Below are positions 37,791-47,511 of a DNA stretch of 64,000 nt, piece after piece. A program made the position numbers and the translations under genes. The number at the start of each line of letters is the position of its first letter. Within the stretch, counting starts at the first letter, position 1. The notes below the pieces were generated by a model, which made no database searches, was not told the DNA's origin, and saw only the letters and a program-made list of their open reading frames with translations. This DNA is from Herbaspirillum sp. GW103 (GTDB taxonomy: Bacteria > Pseudomonadota > Gammaproteobacteria > Burkholderiales > Burkholderiaceae_D): positions 496,001 to 560,000 of the forward strand of contig NZ_AJVC01000003.1 in assembly GCF_000261365.1 (NCBI RefSeq), in the 5' to 3' direction.

Positions 37791-40700
37791 ATGGCAACCG
37801 CAAGCTCATCACAAGCGAACTCCGCGGACAAGGTGGCAGGCCCCGTCAAGGTGGTCATGCCCGACCAGGCCGGCAGCTTCCAGGTCAGCGCCACCCGCGC
37901 GGCCGTGCAGCACGTGCAGGTGGTCGACGTGGACATGGTGCTGCACATGGCCGACGGCACCAAGGTGGTGCTGGCCGGCGGCGCCATGGAGGCGATGGAC
38001 GACAAGTCCAAGGTCAAGTTCACCGACACCAGCGCCGATACCGGCAAGCTGCTCGATACCGTGGGCAAGATCGCGCTCAAGCCCAACGACCAGTCGCGCG
38101 TGCTCAATTCCGATCCCGTGAGCTCGGCGCCCAACGTGGCCCCGGCCCAGACGGTGACGGTGGATCGCAACTCGGCCAGCATCGGCGGCGAGGGGGCCAC
38201 CCAGTTCGCCCAGATCATCAGTGACAATGCGGCGTCCCTGACCAGCAGCAGCGCCAGCTCCAAGTCGGCCACCTCGGCAGGTCCTGTCGTCGGCGGCGAT
38301 ACCACCCACACCACCGTGGGGGCCACGGCAGCGGCGGCGCAGGATCTGGTGTCCAACACTCCCCCGGTGTTTTCGCCCCAGATCAATCCCAATTCCAACG
38401 ACGCCCCCGTCAAGCCGAGCGATCTGCAGCTGCCGCCGGAACGCCCCGGCAGCCAGCCCTCCACCATCGTGGTCGATCCTTCGCAGCCATCGATGGCGAT
38501 CAAGCTGGTCAACCTCGCCACGACCACGCAGAGCGGCGATGTTCTCCGGGGGAGCGGTGGCGTGGCCGCTTCGGCCACCGATGCCGGGCTGCCGCTGCAG
38601 TTCAGTACCCAGGTCATCAATGCCCCCGACAGCGTGCATACGATTTACGCGGCGGGCAACAATGCCGGCACCTTCATCAAGGTGTTCGACGTGACCATCA
38701 CCGGCAGTGGCACGGTGGTGTCGGTGACGGTCTCGGGCGTACCGGCGGGCATGTCCATCGTCAACGGTACCGACCTCGGTGGCGGACGTTTCCAGGTGTC
38801 GGTGGCGGCCGGTCAAACCGACTTCCCATTACAGTTCCAGTACAGTACGGTGGAAGCCAATTCAGCCTCACCGGTACACCAGGCTTTCGACCTGAGCTTC
38901 ACCACCGTGGTGGCTACCTCCAATGGCCAGCTCACCCTGAACGACACTCGCCACGTGGCCATCAAGGATGCCAGTGCCTATGGTGACCTGAGCTATCTCG
39001 ACCCGGCCACCGGCGACCCGGTGCTGGTGCTGCCGGCCCAGGGCCTGCCGCACGAGATCCATGCCGGCAACGGTGGCGTGACCGTCTATGGCAGCAACGC
39101 CAATGACTTGCTCTATGGCGGCACCGGCAACGACGTGCTGATCGGCGGCAGTGGCAATACCTTCTTCGAAGGGGGCGCCGGCGCCGACCAGATCGTGGGC
39201 GGCCTCAACAGCACCGGCACCAACGTCAACACGGCCAGCTATGCGGGGTCCTCCGCCGGCGTGACAGTCAACCTGGTCACCGGGGCGGGCACGGGCGGGG
39301 ATGCCCAGGGCGACCAGCTGAGCAATATCCAGAACCTGCGCGGCAGTGCCTTCGACGATACCTTCGTGGCCAGTGCAGCGGTCAACCGACTCGACGGTGG
39401 CAGCGGCGGGTCCGATACAGTGTCGTACGCTTCATCGAACAGTGCCGTGACAGTCAACCTGGTCACCGGCACCGGGTCGGGCGGATACGCGCAGGGCGAC
39501 ACCTATACACATATCCAGAACGCCATCGGCAGCGACTACAACGACATCTTCATCGCCAGTGGCGACGCCAACCGCTTCGATGGCGGGCTGGGTTCCAATA
39601 CGGTGTCCTATGTCAACTCCAATGCCGGGGTGAACGTCAACCTGCAAAGCGGGGTGGGCAGCGGCGGGGCGGCGGCGGGCGATAGCTACGTGCGCATCCA
39701 GAACGTCATCGGTACCGCCTACAACGATACCTTCGTGGGCAGCGCCGACGCCAACAGTTTCGATGGCGGCAGCGGCGGCAGCGATACGGTCAGCTATGCC
39801 GGGTCGACGACGGGGGTATCGATCAACTTCGTCTCCGGACGCGGCACCGGCGGCTATGCCGAGGGCGACAGCTACAACCACATCCAGAATGCCATCGGCT
39901 CGGCCTTCGATGACGTCTTCATCGCCGGGGTGGACAGCGTGCACTTCGATGGCGGCAGCGGCGGGTCCGATACGGTGAACTACGGGGCATCGACCGGCGC
40001 GGTCACGGTGAACATGATCACCCTGAGCGGCAGCGGCGGCTATGCGCAGAACAATACCTATACCAACATCCAGAACATCGTCGGCAGTTCATATTCCGAT
40101 ACCTTCATCGCCAGTGCTGCCGCCAACAACTTCAACGGTGGGCTGGGCGGTTCGGATACGGTCAGCTATGCCAATTCCAATGCCGCCGTCACGGTCGACC
40201 TGACGCACTCGGATGGCACCGGTACCTCTGGCGGTTATGCCCAGGGTGACGTGCTGGCGCACATCCAGAACCTGGTCGGCAGCAGCTTCAACGATACCTT
40301 CATCGCCAGCGCCGACGTCAACAACTTCGACGGCGGCGCTGGCTCCAATACGGTCAGCTACATCTACTCGACAGGTGGCGTGACGGTCGATCTCACCAAT
40401 GCCATCGGCACCGGTACCGGCGGCTACTATGCGGCGGGCGACTCCTTCAGCAACATCCAGAACCTGATCGGCAGTGCCTACGACGATACCTTCGTAGCCA
40501 GCGCCGATGCCAATACCTTCGATGGTGCCGGTTCCAATCACAACCGCGTCAGCTATGCCGCCTCCACCACGGCGGTCACGGTGGACCTGAACTACACCGA
40601 CGGCACCGGCACCTCAGGCGGCTACGCCCAGGGCGACAAGCTCTCCAACATCCAGGACCTCACCGGCGGTGTTGGCAATGACAGCTTCGTGGCCAGTGCC

Positions 40701-43700
40701 GCGGCCAACAACTTCGACGGCGGAGCCGGCTCGAACCGCGTCAGCTATGCCGCATCGAACGCCGGCGTCACCGTGGACCTGGTATTGGGCAGCGGCAGCG
40801 GCGGCTATGCCGACAACGATACCTACGTCAACATCCAGAACGTCACCGGCAGCGCCTCCGACGACACCTTCATCGCCAGCCTGGCTGCCAATGATTTCGT
40901 CGGCGGGGCCGGCACCAATACGGTGAGCTATGCCAAGGCCAGCGACGGCAACGGCGTCACCGTCGACCTGTTCCATGGGACCGGCAGCAACGGCTTCGCC
41001 GGGGGCGACACCTACAGCGGCATCCAGAACGTGATCGGTTCGGCCTACGACGATACCTTCATCGCCGACAGCAACAGCAATGTCCTTGCCGGCGGGCTGG
41101 GTTCCAATACGGTCAGCTATGCCTTCTCGACGGCGGCAGTCACCGTCAACCTGGTGACCGGCAGCGGCAGTGGCGGCTTTGCCGCGGGCGATACCTACAC
41201 CGGCATCCAGAACGTGGTCGGCTCCTCGCTCGACGACGTTATCATCGCCAGCAGCGAGGCCAACAGCATCGATGGTGGCACCAGCACGGCCAGTTCGCAC
41301 AATCGCGTCAGCTATGCCGGTTCCGACGCCGCCGTCACGGTGGACCTGAGCTTCACCAATGGTAGCGGCACCTCCGGCGGCTATGCGGCGGGCGACAAGC
41401 TGGTGAATGTGCAGGACCTCACCGGCAGCATCTACGATGACACCTTCGTGGCCAGTCTGGCGGCCAACAATTTCGACGGCGGTAGCGGGTCGCTGCACAA
41501 CCGGGTCAGCTATGCGCACTCGACCACCAGCGAGACCATCAACCTCTTCACCAGCAGCGGCAGCGGCACCTACGCTGCGGGCGATACCTACACCAACATC
41601 CAGGACGTGACCGGTGGTTCGGGCGACGACCTCATCATCGCCAACGCTGCCGCCAACTTCATCGATGGCGGCAGCAGCACGGCCAGCTCGCACAATCGCG
41701 TGAGCTACGTCAACTCGAGCGTGGCCGAGACGGTGGACCTGTTCAATGGCGTGGGCACAGGCGGTACCGGCAGCCTGGCCAATGGCGATACCTACGTCAA
41801 CATCCAGGACGCCACCGGTGGCAGCGCCGATGACACCTTCATCGCCAGTGCTGCGGCCAATCATTTCGACGGCAGCGGCGGCACGCACAACCAGGTCAGC
41901 TACGCCAACTCCAGTGTCGACGAGACGATCGACCTGCTCGCCGGCCAGGGCAGCGGCGGCACCGGCAGCCTGGCAGCAGGCGACACCTACACCAACATCC
42001 AGGATGCCACCGGTGGCAGCGGCAACGACACCTTCTATGGCAACACGGTGGCCAACCGCTTCGATGGCGGCGGCGGCAGTCACAACCGGGTCAACTACGC
42101 CAGCTCCACCGTGGCCGAGACCGTGAACCTGTTCGCCGGTACCGGGTCGGGTGGCACGGGCAGTCTGGCCAATGGCGACACTTACACGAACATCCAGGAT
42201 GTGACCGGTGGTACGGCCGATGACGTCTTCATCGCCAGCGCGGCTGCCAACGCCTTCGACGGTGGCAGCGGCTCGCTGCACAACCGTGTGAGTTACACCA
42301 ATTCCACCGTGGATGAAACCGTCAACCTGGTCACCGGCCAGGGCACGGGCGGCACCGGCAGTCTGGCCAACGGCGACACCTACATCAACATCCAGGACGT
42401 CACCGGCGGGGGCGGCAATGACACCTTCTACGGCAACACGGCGGCCAACAACTTCGATGGTGGTGGGGGCAGCCATAACCGGGTCAACTACAGCAGCTCC
42501 ACGGTCTCCGAAACGGTCGACCTGTTCACCGGCAATGGCAGTGGCAGCACCGGCAGTCTGGCCAATGGCGATACCTACACCAACATCCAGGACGCTACCG
42601 GCGGTGTGGCCGATGATCTCTTCGTAGCCAGCGCGGCGGCCAACAACTTCGATGGCGGCACCAGCACGGCCAGTTCGCACAACCGTGTCAGCTATGCCAA
42701 CTCCACGGCCAATGAGACCATCAACCTTGTCACCGGACTGGGCAGCGGCACGCTGGCAGCCGGCGACACCTACACCAACATCCAGGATGCCACCGGTGGC
42801 AGCGGTAATGACACCTTCTACGGCAACAGCGCCGCCAACAGTTTCGATGGCGGTGGCGGTACGCACAACCGGGTCAATTATTCCAACTCCACGGTCGATG
42901 AAACCGTCAACCTGATCGCAGGCACGGGCAGCGGCGGTACGAACAGCCTGGCCAATGGCGATACCTACACCAACATCCAGGACGTGACCGGTGGCAGCGG
43001 TAATGACACCTTCTACGGCACCAGTGCCGCCAACTTCTTCGATGGCGGTGGCGGCAGTCACAACCGCGTCAACTACAGCAGTTCCACCGTGGCCGAAACG
43101 GTCAACCTGTTCAACGGCACCGGCAGCGGTGGCGCGAACAGCCTGGCCAATGGCGATACCTATACCAACATCCAGGACGTCACAGGCGGCTCGGCCGATG
43201 ATGTCTTCATCGCCAACAGCGCGGCCAACTTCTTCGACGGCGGCACCAGTACGGCCAGTTCGCACAACCTGGTCAGCTACGCCAATTCCAGTGCCGACGA
43301 AACCGTCAACCTGGTCACCGGCACCGGCAGTGGCGGCACGGGCAGCCTGGCCAATGGCGATACCTACATCAACATTCAGGACGTCACCGGTGGCGGCGGC
43401 AACGACACTTTCTACGGCAACAGCGCGGCCAACAAATTCGATGGCGGTGGTGGCAGCCACAACCGCGTCAACTACAGTACCTCGAGCGTCTCGGAGACCA
43501 TCGACCTGTTCAACGGCAGCGGCAGCGGCGGCACGGGCAGCCTGTCCAACGGCGATACCTACACCAACATCCAGGACGCCACCGGCGGCACCGCCGATGA
43601 CGTCTTCATCGCCAGCGCAGCGGCCAACGCTCTCGATGGCGGCACCGGCTCGCTGCACAACCGCGTGAGCTACGTCAATTCCAGCGCCGATGAAACCATC

Positions 43701-45800
43701 AACCTGCTCACCGGCAGTGGCAGCGGCGGCACGGGCAGCCTGGCCAATGGCGATACTTACGCCAACATCCAGGATGCCACCGGCGGCAGCGGCAATGACA
43801 CCATCGTGGCCAGCCTGGCGGTGAACTTCATGGATGGCGGTGCCGGGTCCAATACCGTCAGCTATGCCGGCTCGGCCAGCAGCAACAGTTCCACCGGCGT
43901 GACGGTGAATCTCTCAACCGGTGTCGGCAGCGGCAACTACGCCCAGGGCGATACCTACGCCAACATCCAGAACGTGATCGGCAGCGACTGGGCCGATACC
44001 CTGACCGGCTTCGCCACGGCGGGTGTGAGCTCGGTGCTGACCGGCGGCAAGGGCGCTGACAGCCTCACTGCCGTGCTCGCCAACCGTGCCGATACCTATG
44101 CGTCCTATGCCGGCTCGTCAGCGGGCGTGAGCATCAACCTGCAGGCCGGCACCGGCAGCGGCGGCGATGCCCAGGGCGATACGCTGTTCAACATCGACAA
44201 CCTCATCGGCAGCAGCCAGAACGACACCTTCTTCGCCAGTGCCAATGCCAACAAGCTCAGTGGTGGCGCGGGGGGCTCCGATACGGTCAACTACTCGCTC
44301 TCCACCAGCGGTGACGGTACTACCGGCGTGACCGTGGACCTGTCCACGGGCACCGGCAGCGGCAACTATGCGCAGGGCGACACCTATGTCAGCATCGAAA
44401 ATGCAGTCGGCAGTGCCTTCAACGACACCCTGACCGGCTTCGCCACGGCGGGTACGCAGTCGGTGCTGGAGGGCGGTGCAGGTGCGGACACCATCACCGC
44501 AGTCAACGGCAATCGTGCGTCGACCTATGCCTCGTATGCCGGTTCCGGCTCGGCCGTGACCATCGACCTCAAGAACGGATCCGGCACGGGAGGAGATGCC
44601 CAGGGCGATATCCTGGTCAACATCGACAACGTCATCGGCAGCGCCTTCAACGACCTCTTCAAGGCCAGTACCCAGGCCAACAAATTCGACGGCGGCAGCA
44701 ATGGCGTGGACACCGTCAGCTACGAATACGATACCGGCGGCGTGACCGTGGACCTGACCAACACCCTGGCGGCCACCGGCACCTATGCGGCGGGGGACAC
44801 CTTCACCAACATCGACAACCTCACCGGCGGCGCTGGCAACGATACTTTCTATGCCAGCGGCGTCGCCAATTTCTTCGACGGCGGGGCGGGCAACAACACC
44901 GTCAACTATGCACGCTCGGGCAGCTCGGCGGTGGTGGTGGATCTGTTCCATGGCACCGGCAGTGGCGGTTATGCAGCCGGGGACACCTACGCCAACATCC
45001 AGAACGCTACCGGCAGTTCCGGCAGCGATACCTTCTATGCCAGCAGTGCGGCCAACATCTTCAACGGCGGGGCAGGGGGGAGCGATACGGTCAGCTACCT
45101 GTATTCGACCGGCAGTACGATCTCCGCCAGCCTGGTGTCGGGCGGTAGCGGCGGCGATGCCAGCGGCGACAGCTACATCGGCATTGCCAACCTGGAAGGG
45201 AGTGCCAACGTCGATAGCACCCTGACCGGCAACAGTGCGGCCAACGTGCTCTCTGCGCGTGGCACCACCACCACCAACGTACTCGATGGCGGCGGCGCCA
45301 GTTCGGGCACCGACATCTTCAACGTGGTCGATGGCGGCAGCAATTCGGTCACGGTGGGCAGCGGCAGCAACCTGATCAACGTGAGTGCCGGCTCGCACAG
45401 TTCGGCGGGGGCGCAGAGCGACATGGTCAACCAGACCACCGGCAGCGCCAACATCCACAGCATCAGCGGTGGCGCCGGCGTGACCACGCTGCATTTCGCC
45501 GATCTGGGTTCAACGCTCAATCTGAGCAACTTCTCCAGCAAGGTCACCGGCATCACCACGCTGGACGTGAGTGCCGGCAGCGGTACCAACGTCATCATCA
45601 CGGCCGATGACGTGCGTCAGATGGGCATGGACGGCAGCGGCATCTCCAAGGTGCTGACCGTCAAGATGAGTTCCTCGGAGAGCTTGCAGATCATGGCCAA
45701 TGGTTCTGACCACTACGTCTACTTCCCCGGTTCGACCGACTATGCCTTCTACAACGCCAGCAATCAGGAGATTGCCCGCATCCATCTGGTGACGGCCTGA
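37791..45800 (+). CDS. Giant RTX-like repeat protein, probable type I secretion substrate/adhesin
   Basis: 2669 residues without an N-terminal signal peptide. The N-terminal 100 residues include a compact beta-like unit (VVDVDMVLHMADGTKVVLAGG). A Ser/Thr/Pro linker and a beta-sandwich-like region (about 220-420) follow. Classical RTX nonapeptides lie at 441-472 (GGTGNDVLIGGSGN), then about 31 repeats of roughly 65 residues to about 2488, and a C-terminal domain with beta-strand repeats ending NQEIARIHLVTA, the likely secretion signal. Gly/Asp/Ser/Asn/Thr-rich and acidic; I noticed no Cys. Directly after its exporter (65 bp). Probably a Ca-binding surface or biofilm adhesin; the role is inferred. 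Confidence 0.85.
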   Translation: MATASSSQANSADKVAGPVKVVMPDQAGSFQVSATRAAVQHVQVVDVDMVLHMADGTKVVLAGGAMEAMDDKSKVKFTDTSADTGKLLDTVGKIALKPNDQSRVLNSDPVSSAPNVAPAQTVTVDRNSASIGGEGATQFAQIISDNAASLTSSSASSKSATSAGPVVGGDTTHTTVGATAAAAQDLVSNTPPVFSPQINPNSNDAPVKPSDLQLPPERPGSQPSTIVVDPSQPSMAIKLVNLATTTQSGDVLRGSGGVAASATDAGLPLQFSTQVINAPDSVHTIYAAGNNAGTFIKVFDVTITGSGTVVSVTVSGVPAGMSIVNGTDLGGGRFQVSVAAGQTDFPLQFQYSTVEANSASPVHQAFDLSFTTVVATSNGQLTLNDTRHVAIKDASAYGDLSYLDPATGDPVLVLPAQGLPHEIHAGNGGVTVYGSNANDLLYGGTGNDVLIGGSGNTFFEGGAGADQIVGGLNSTGTNVNTASYAGSSAGVTVNLVTGAGTGGDAQGDQLSNIQNLRGSAFDDTFVASAAVNRLDGGSGGSDTVSYASSNSAVTVNLVTGTGSGGYAQGDTYTHIQNAIGSDYNDIFIASGDANRFDGGLGSNTVSYVNSNAGVNVNLQSGVGSGGAAAGDSYVRIQNVIGTAYNDTFVGSADANSFDGGSGGSDTVSYAGSTTGVSINFVSGRGTGGYAEGDSYNHIQNAIGSAFDDVFIAGVDSVHFDGGSGGSDTVNYGASTGAVTVNMITLSGSGGYAQNNTYTNIQNIVGSSYSDTFIASAAANNFNGGLGGSDTVSYANSNAAVTVDLTHSDGTGTSGGYAQGDVLAHIQNLVGSSFNDTFIASADVNNFDGGAGSNTVSYIYSTGGVTVDLTNAIGTGTGGYYAAGDSFSNIQNLIGSAYDDTFVASADANTFDGAGSNHNRVSYAASTTAVTVDLNYTDGTGTSGGYAQGDKLSNIQDLTGGVGNDSFVASAAANNFDGGAGSNRVSYAASNAGVTVDLVLGSGSGGYADNDTYVNIQNVTGSASDDTFIASLAANDFVGGAGTNTVSYAKASDGNGVTVDLFHGTGSNGFAGGDTYSGIQNVIGSAYDDTFIADSNSNVLAGGLGSNTVSYAFSTAAVTVNLVTGSGSGGFAAGDTYTGIQNVVGSSLDDVIIASSEANSIDGGTSTASSHNRVSYAGSDAAVTVDLSFTNGSGTSGGYAAGDKLVNVQDLTGSIYDDTFVASLAANNFDGGSGSLHNRVSYAHSTTSETINLFTSSGSGTYAAGDTYTNIQDVTGGSGDDLIIANAAANFIDGGSSTASSHNRVSYVNSSVAETVDLFNGVGTGGTGSLANGDTYVNIQDATGGSADDTFIASAAANHFDGSGGTHNQVSYANSSVDETIDLLAGQGSGGTGSLAAGDTYTNIQDATGGSGNDTFYGNTVANRFDGGGGSHNRVNYASSTVAETVNLFAGTGSGGTGSLANGDTYTNIQDVTGGTADDVFIASAAANAFDGGSGSLHNRVSYTNSTVDETVNLVTGQGTGGTGSLANGDTYINIQDVTGGGGNDTFYGNTAANNFDGGGGSHNRVNYSSSTVSETVDLFTGNGSGSTGSLANGDTYTNIQDATGGVADDLFVASAAANNFDGGTSTASSHNRVSYANSTANETINLVTGLGSGTLAAGDTYTNIQDATGGSGNDTFYGNSAANSFDGGGGTHNRVNYSNSTVDETVNLIAGTGSGGTNSLANGDTYTNIQDVTGGSGNDTFYGTSAANFFDGGGGSHNRVNYSSSTVAETVNLFNGTGSGGANSLANGDTYTNIQDVTGGSADDVFIANSAANFFDGGTSTASSHNLVSYANSSADETVNLVTGTGSGGTGSLANGDTYINIQDVTGGGGNDTFYGNSAANKFDGGGGSHNRVNYSTSSVSETIDLFNGSGSGGTGSLSNGDTYTNIQDATGGTADDVFIASAAANALDGGTGSLHNRVSYVNSSADETINLLTGSGSGGTGSLANGDTYANIQDATGGSGNDTIVASLAVNFMDGGAGSNTVSYAGSASSNSSTGVTVNLSTGVGSGNYAQGDTYANIQNVIGSDWADTLTGFATAGVSSVLTGGKGADSLTAVLANRADTYASYAGSSAGVSINLQAGTGSGGDAQGDTLFNIDNLIGSSQNDTFFASANANKLSGGAGGSDTVNYSLSTSGDGTTGVTVDLSTGTGSGNYAQGDTYVSIENAVGSAFNDTLTGFATAGTQSVLEGGAGADTITAVNGNRASTYASYAGSGSAVTIDLKNGSGTGGDAQGDILVNIDNVIGSAFNDLFKASTQANKFDGGSNGVDTVSYEYDTGGVTVDLTNTLAATGTYAAGDTFTNIDNLTGGAGNDTFYASGVANFFDGGAGNNTVNYARSGSSAVVVDLFHGTGSGGYAAGDTYANIQNATGSSGSDTFYASSAANIFNGGAGGSDTVSYLYSTGSTISASLVSGGSGGDASGDSYIGIANLEGSANVDSTLTGNSAANVLSARGTTTTNVLDGGGASSGTDIFNVVDGGSNSVTVGSGSNLINVSAGSHSSAGAQSDMVNQTTGSANIHSISGGAGVTTLHFADLGSTLNLSNFSSKVTGITTLDVSAGSGTNVIITADDVRQMGMDGSGISKVLTVKMSSSESLQIMANGSDHYVYFPGSTDYAFYNASNQEIARIHLVTA
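39111..39206 (+). repeat. RTX calcium-binding nonapeptide repeats
   Basis: Codes for residues 441-472 of the giant protein, with units of the GGxGxDxLx type (LYGGTGNDVL, IGGSGNTFFE, GGAGADQIVGG), which bind Ca in a parallel beta-roll. Confidence 0.75.
39231..45255 (+). repeat. About 31 tandem coding repeats of about 65 residues
   Basis: Each unit reads VSYAxS, then VTVxLxxGxGSGG, then GDTYxNIQN, then GSxxDDTFIAS, then AANxFDGGxGS. Counted by eye from the translation, three blocks appear: units 1-13 (diverse, NIQN type), 14-24 (near-uniform, with TGSLANGDTY and NIQDxTGG) and 25-31 (diverse again, some longer). The unit contains degenerate RTX signatures (FDGGxGS), so it probably forms a long beta-roll/solenoid stalk. 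Confidence 0.85.
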
Positions 45801-45840
45801 TGGAACGATGAGCCGGGGCCGGCCTGCCGTGCGGGAAGAG

Positions 45841-45868
45841 GGCGATGGTCAGCGGTCCATCGCCTTTT
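45841..45868 (+). terminator. Terminator after the giant repeat gene
   Basis: Stem GGCGATGG (45841-45848) / CCATCGCC (45857-45864) followed by TTTT. It overlaps the 3' end of the convergent MocR-type gene. Confidence 0.7.
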
Positions 45869-47345
45869 CCAGGAAGCGCCAGATGCCGGGGTCCGACATC
45901 CCGGCGACGTTGATGCGCATGCGGGTGGAGGGCAGTTGCGAGGGCGAGAACAGGCTACCCGGCGCCAGCAGGAATCCCTGTTCCATCGCCTCTTCGGTCA
46001 GCACGTTGGTATCGCGCCCGGTATCGACCCACAGGAACATGCCGCAGGGCGGCGGATCCTCCACCTCCATGCCCATCCTCTCCAGCTGGCGCATCACCTT
46101 GTCGCGCGCACCGTTCAGACGCGCCCGCAGTCGTTCCGCATGCTTGCGGTAATGCCCTTCGGAAAGCACCCGGTAGGCCACCCGTTCACCGATCTCGCCG
46201 GTGGTGAGTGTGGAGAGCAGCTTGCGGTCGGCCAGGCTGCGCGCCAGTTCGGCCGAGGTGGCGATGAAGCCCACGCGCAGGTTGGCCGAGAGGGTCTTGG
46301 AAAACCCGCCGAGATAGATCACCCGCTGCAACTGGTCCAGCGCCGCAATGCGCGTGGCGGCCTGCACGGCCGAGCCGGGGTGCATGTCGCAATAGATGTC
46401 GTCCTCGACGATGATGAAGTCATGCTCCTCGGCGATACGCAGCACCTGGAACGCCTTGGCAGCTGACAGCGAGGTCGAGGTCGGGTTGTGCAGCACCGAG
46501 TTGATCACGTACAGCTTGGGTTTGTGGATGGCCGCCAGCTCGCGCAACTGGGCGATGTCCGGGCCATCGGCCAGGCGCGGGATACCGACGATCCTGGCCC
46601 CCAGCGCGGCAAAGGAACCGAACATCAGGAACCAGGCCGGATCATCCACGAAGATCACGTCGCCCGGCCGCAGGAAGTGGCGCGCCACCGTATCGATGGC
46701 CTGGGTCACGCCGGTGGTCAGCACGAACTGCTCGGGCGCGGCCGCGATTTCCAGCTCGGCCAGCTTCAACTGCAATTGCTGGCGCAGCGGCAGGAAACCC
46801 AGCGGTGTGCCATAGCCCAGCAGCAGGGAAGGATTGTCACGGCTGATGGCGCGCAGGGCGTTGGCGATCAGTTCGCCATCGAGCCAGTCCGGCGGCAGCA
46901 GGCCGCCCCCGGGCATCTTGTGCGGCGGCATCTGGCGGAACATGTTGCGGACCAGCCAGACCACATCCAGCCCGCGTTCGGCCTCGGCCACCGCCTCAGC
47001 CTGCGCGGCCAGGTTGCCGTAGCCGTTGGCGACGGCAACCCGTTCCTTGACGAAGAATCCCGAGCCCCGGCGTGACTCCAGATAGCCCTGGGCGACCAGC
47101 CGGTCAAAGGCTTCCACCACGGTAAAGCGCGAGATCTCGTGGGCATCGGCAAACTGCCGGATCGAGGGCATGCGCGCGCCGCCACGCAGCAGCTTGTCAT
47201 CGATGCGGGCGCGTACGCCGCGCACGATCTGGTCCACCAGCGACTCGCCACTCTCGCGAATGAGCAGCGGCCAGCCGGGCAGGGCGCTTTCACTGGACAG
47301 TGTCTTGGAGGGAATACTGCGCAGATGCTTGACTGTATTGGTCAT
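45849..47345 (-). CDS. MocR-type (GntR-aminotransferase) transcriptional regulator
   Basis: 498 residues. The N-terminal winged helix of GntR type spans about 30-100 (RMPSIRQFADAHEISRFTVVEAFDRL). A fold-type I aminotransferase-like domain follows, with the PLP lysine in GGFSKTLS (Lys350) and Arg357. MocR proteins use PLP or an amino-acid aldimine as effector and often control a divergent gene. Here the neighbour 166 bp away is a PLP-dependent dehydratase plus amino-acid exporter, the likely target. A palindrome in the shared region may be the operator. Confidence 0.9.
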   Translation of the reverse strand: MTNTVKHLRSIPSKTLSSESALPGWPLLIRESGESLVDQIVRGVRARIDDKLLRGGARMPSIRQFADAHEISRFTVVEAFDRLVAQGYLESRRGSGFFVKERVAVANGYGNLAAQAEAVAEAERGLDVVWLVRNMFRQMPPHKMPGGGLLPPDWLDGELIANALRAISRDNPSLLLGYGTPLGFLPLRQQLQLKLAELEIAAAPEQFVLTTGVTQAIDTVARHFLRPGDVIFVDDPAWFLMFGSFAALGARIVGIPRLADGPDIAQLRELAAIHKPKLYVINSVLHNPTSTSLSAAKAFQVLRIAEEHDFIIVEDDIYCDMHPGSAVQAATRIAALDQLQRVIYLGGFSKTLSANLRVGFIATSAELARSLADRKLLSTLTTGEIGERVAYRVLSEGHYRKHAERLRARLNGARDKVMRQLERMGMEVEDPPPCGMFLWVDTGRDTNVLTEEAMEQGFLLAPGSLFSPSQLPSTRMRINVAGMSDPGIWRFLEKAMDR

Positions 47346-47381
47346 TTTACCGTGACAATGTTTGAAACTATTTGGAAAAGT

Positions 47382-47396
47382 GTACAGGTACTGTAC
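47382..47396 (+). promoter_or_regulatory. Candidate MocR operator palindrome
   Basis: GTACAG GTA CTGTAC (47382-47396): perfect 6-bp arms in the 166 bp divergent region between the MocR-type regulator and the dehydratase gene. Confidence 0.45.
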
Positions 47397-47511
47397 TGGT
47401 ATTGTCGGCTAGGATGTCAGCCAATGCAAGAGTAAGCGGCCTGGCGGGAATGCGCCGGACCGGGCTGTGATCAGTGCTCTTGTTTCGCATCTTTTCGAGG
47501 AGACCATCGTC

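Noticed and set aside
38325..38350. LapG-type di-alanine protease site in the giant protein N-terminus (TAAAAAQ)
   Set aside because: Only an Ala run in a low-complexity linker; no LapG or LapD gene is in the window, so it cannot be supported.
40614..43658. 1014-codon open frame on the minus strand opposite the repeat gene
   Set aside because: It is the reverse reading of the coding repeats and has no start context or family; the plus frame is the real one.
39231..45255. CRISPR-like or satellite repeat array
   Set aside because: The repeats are in frame, about 195 bp long, with protein-level conservation and no unique spacers of equal size.
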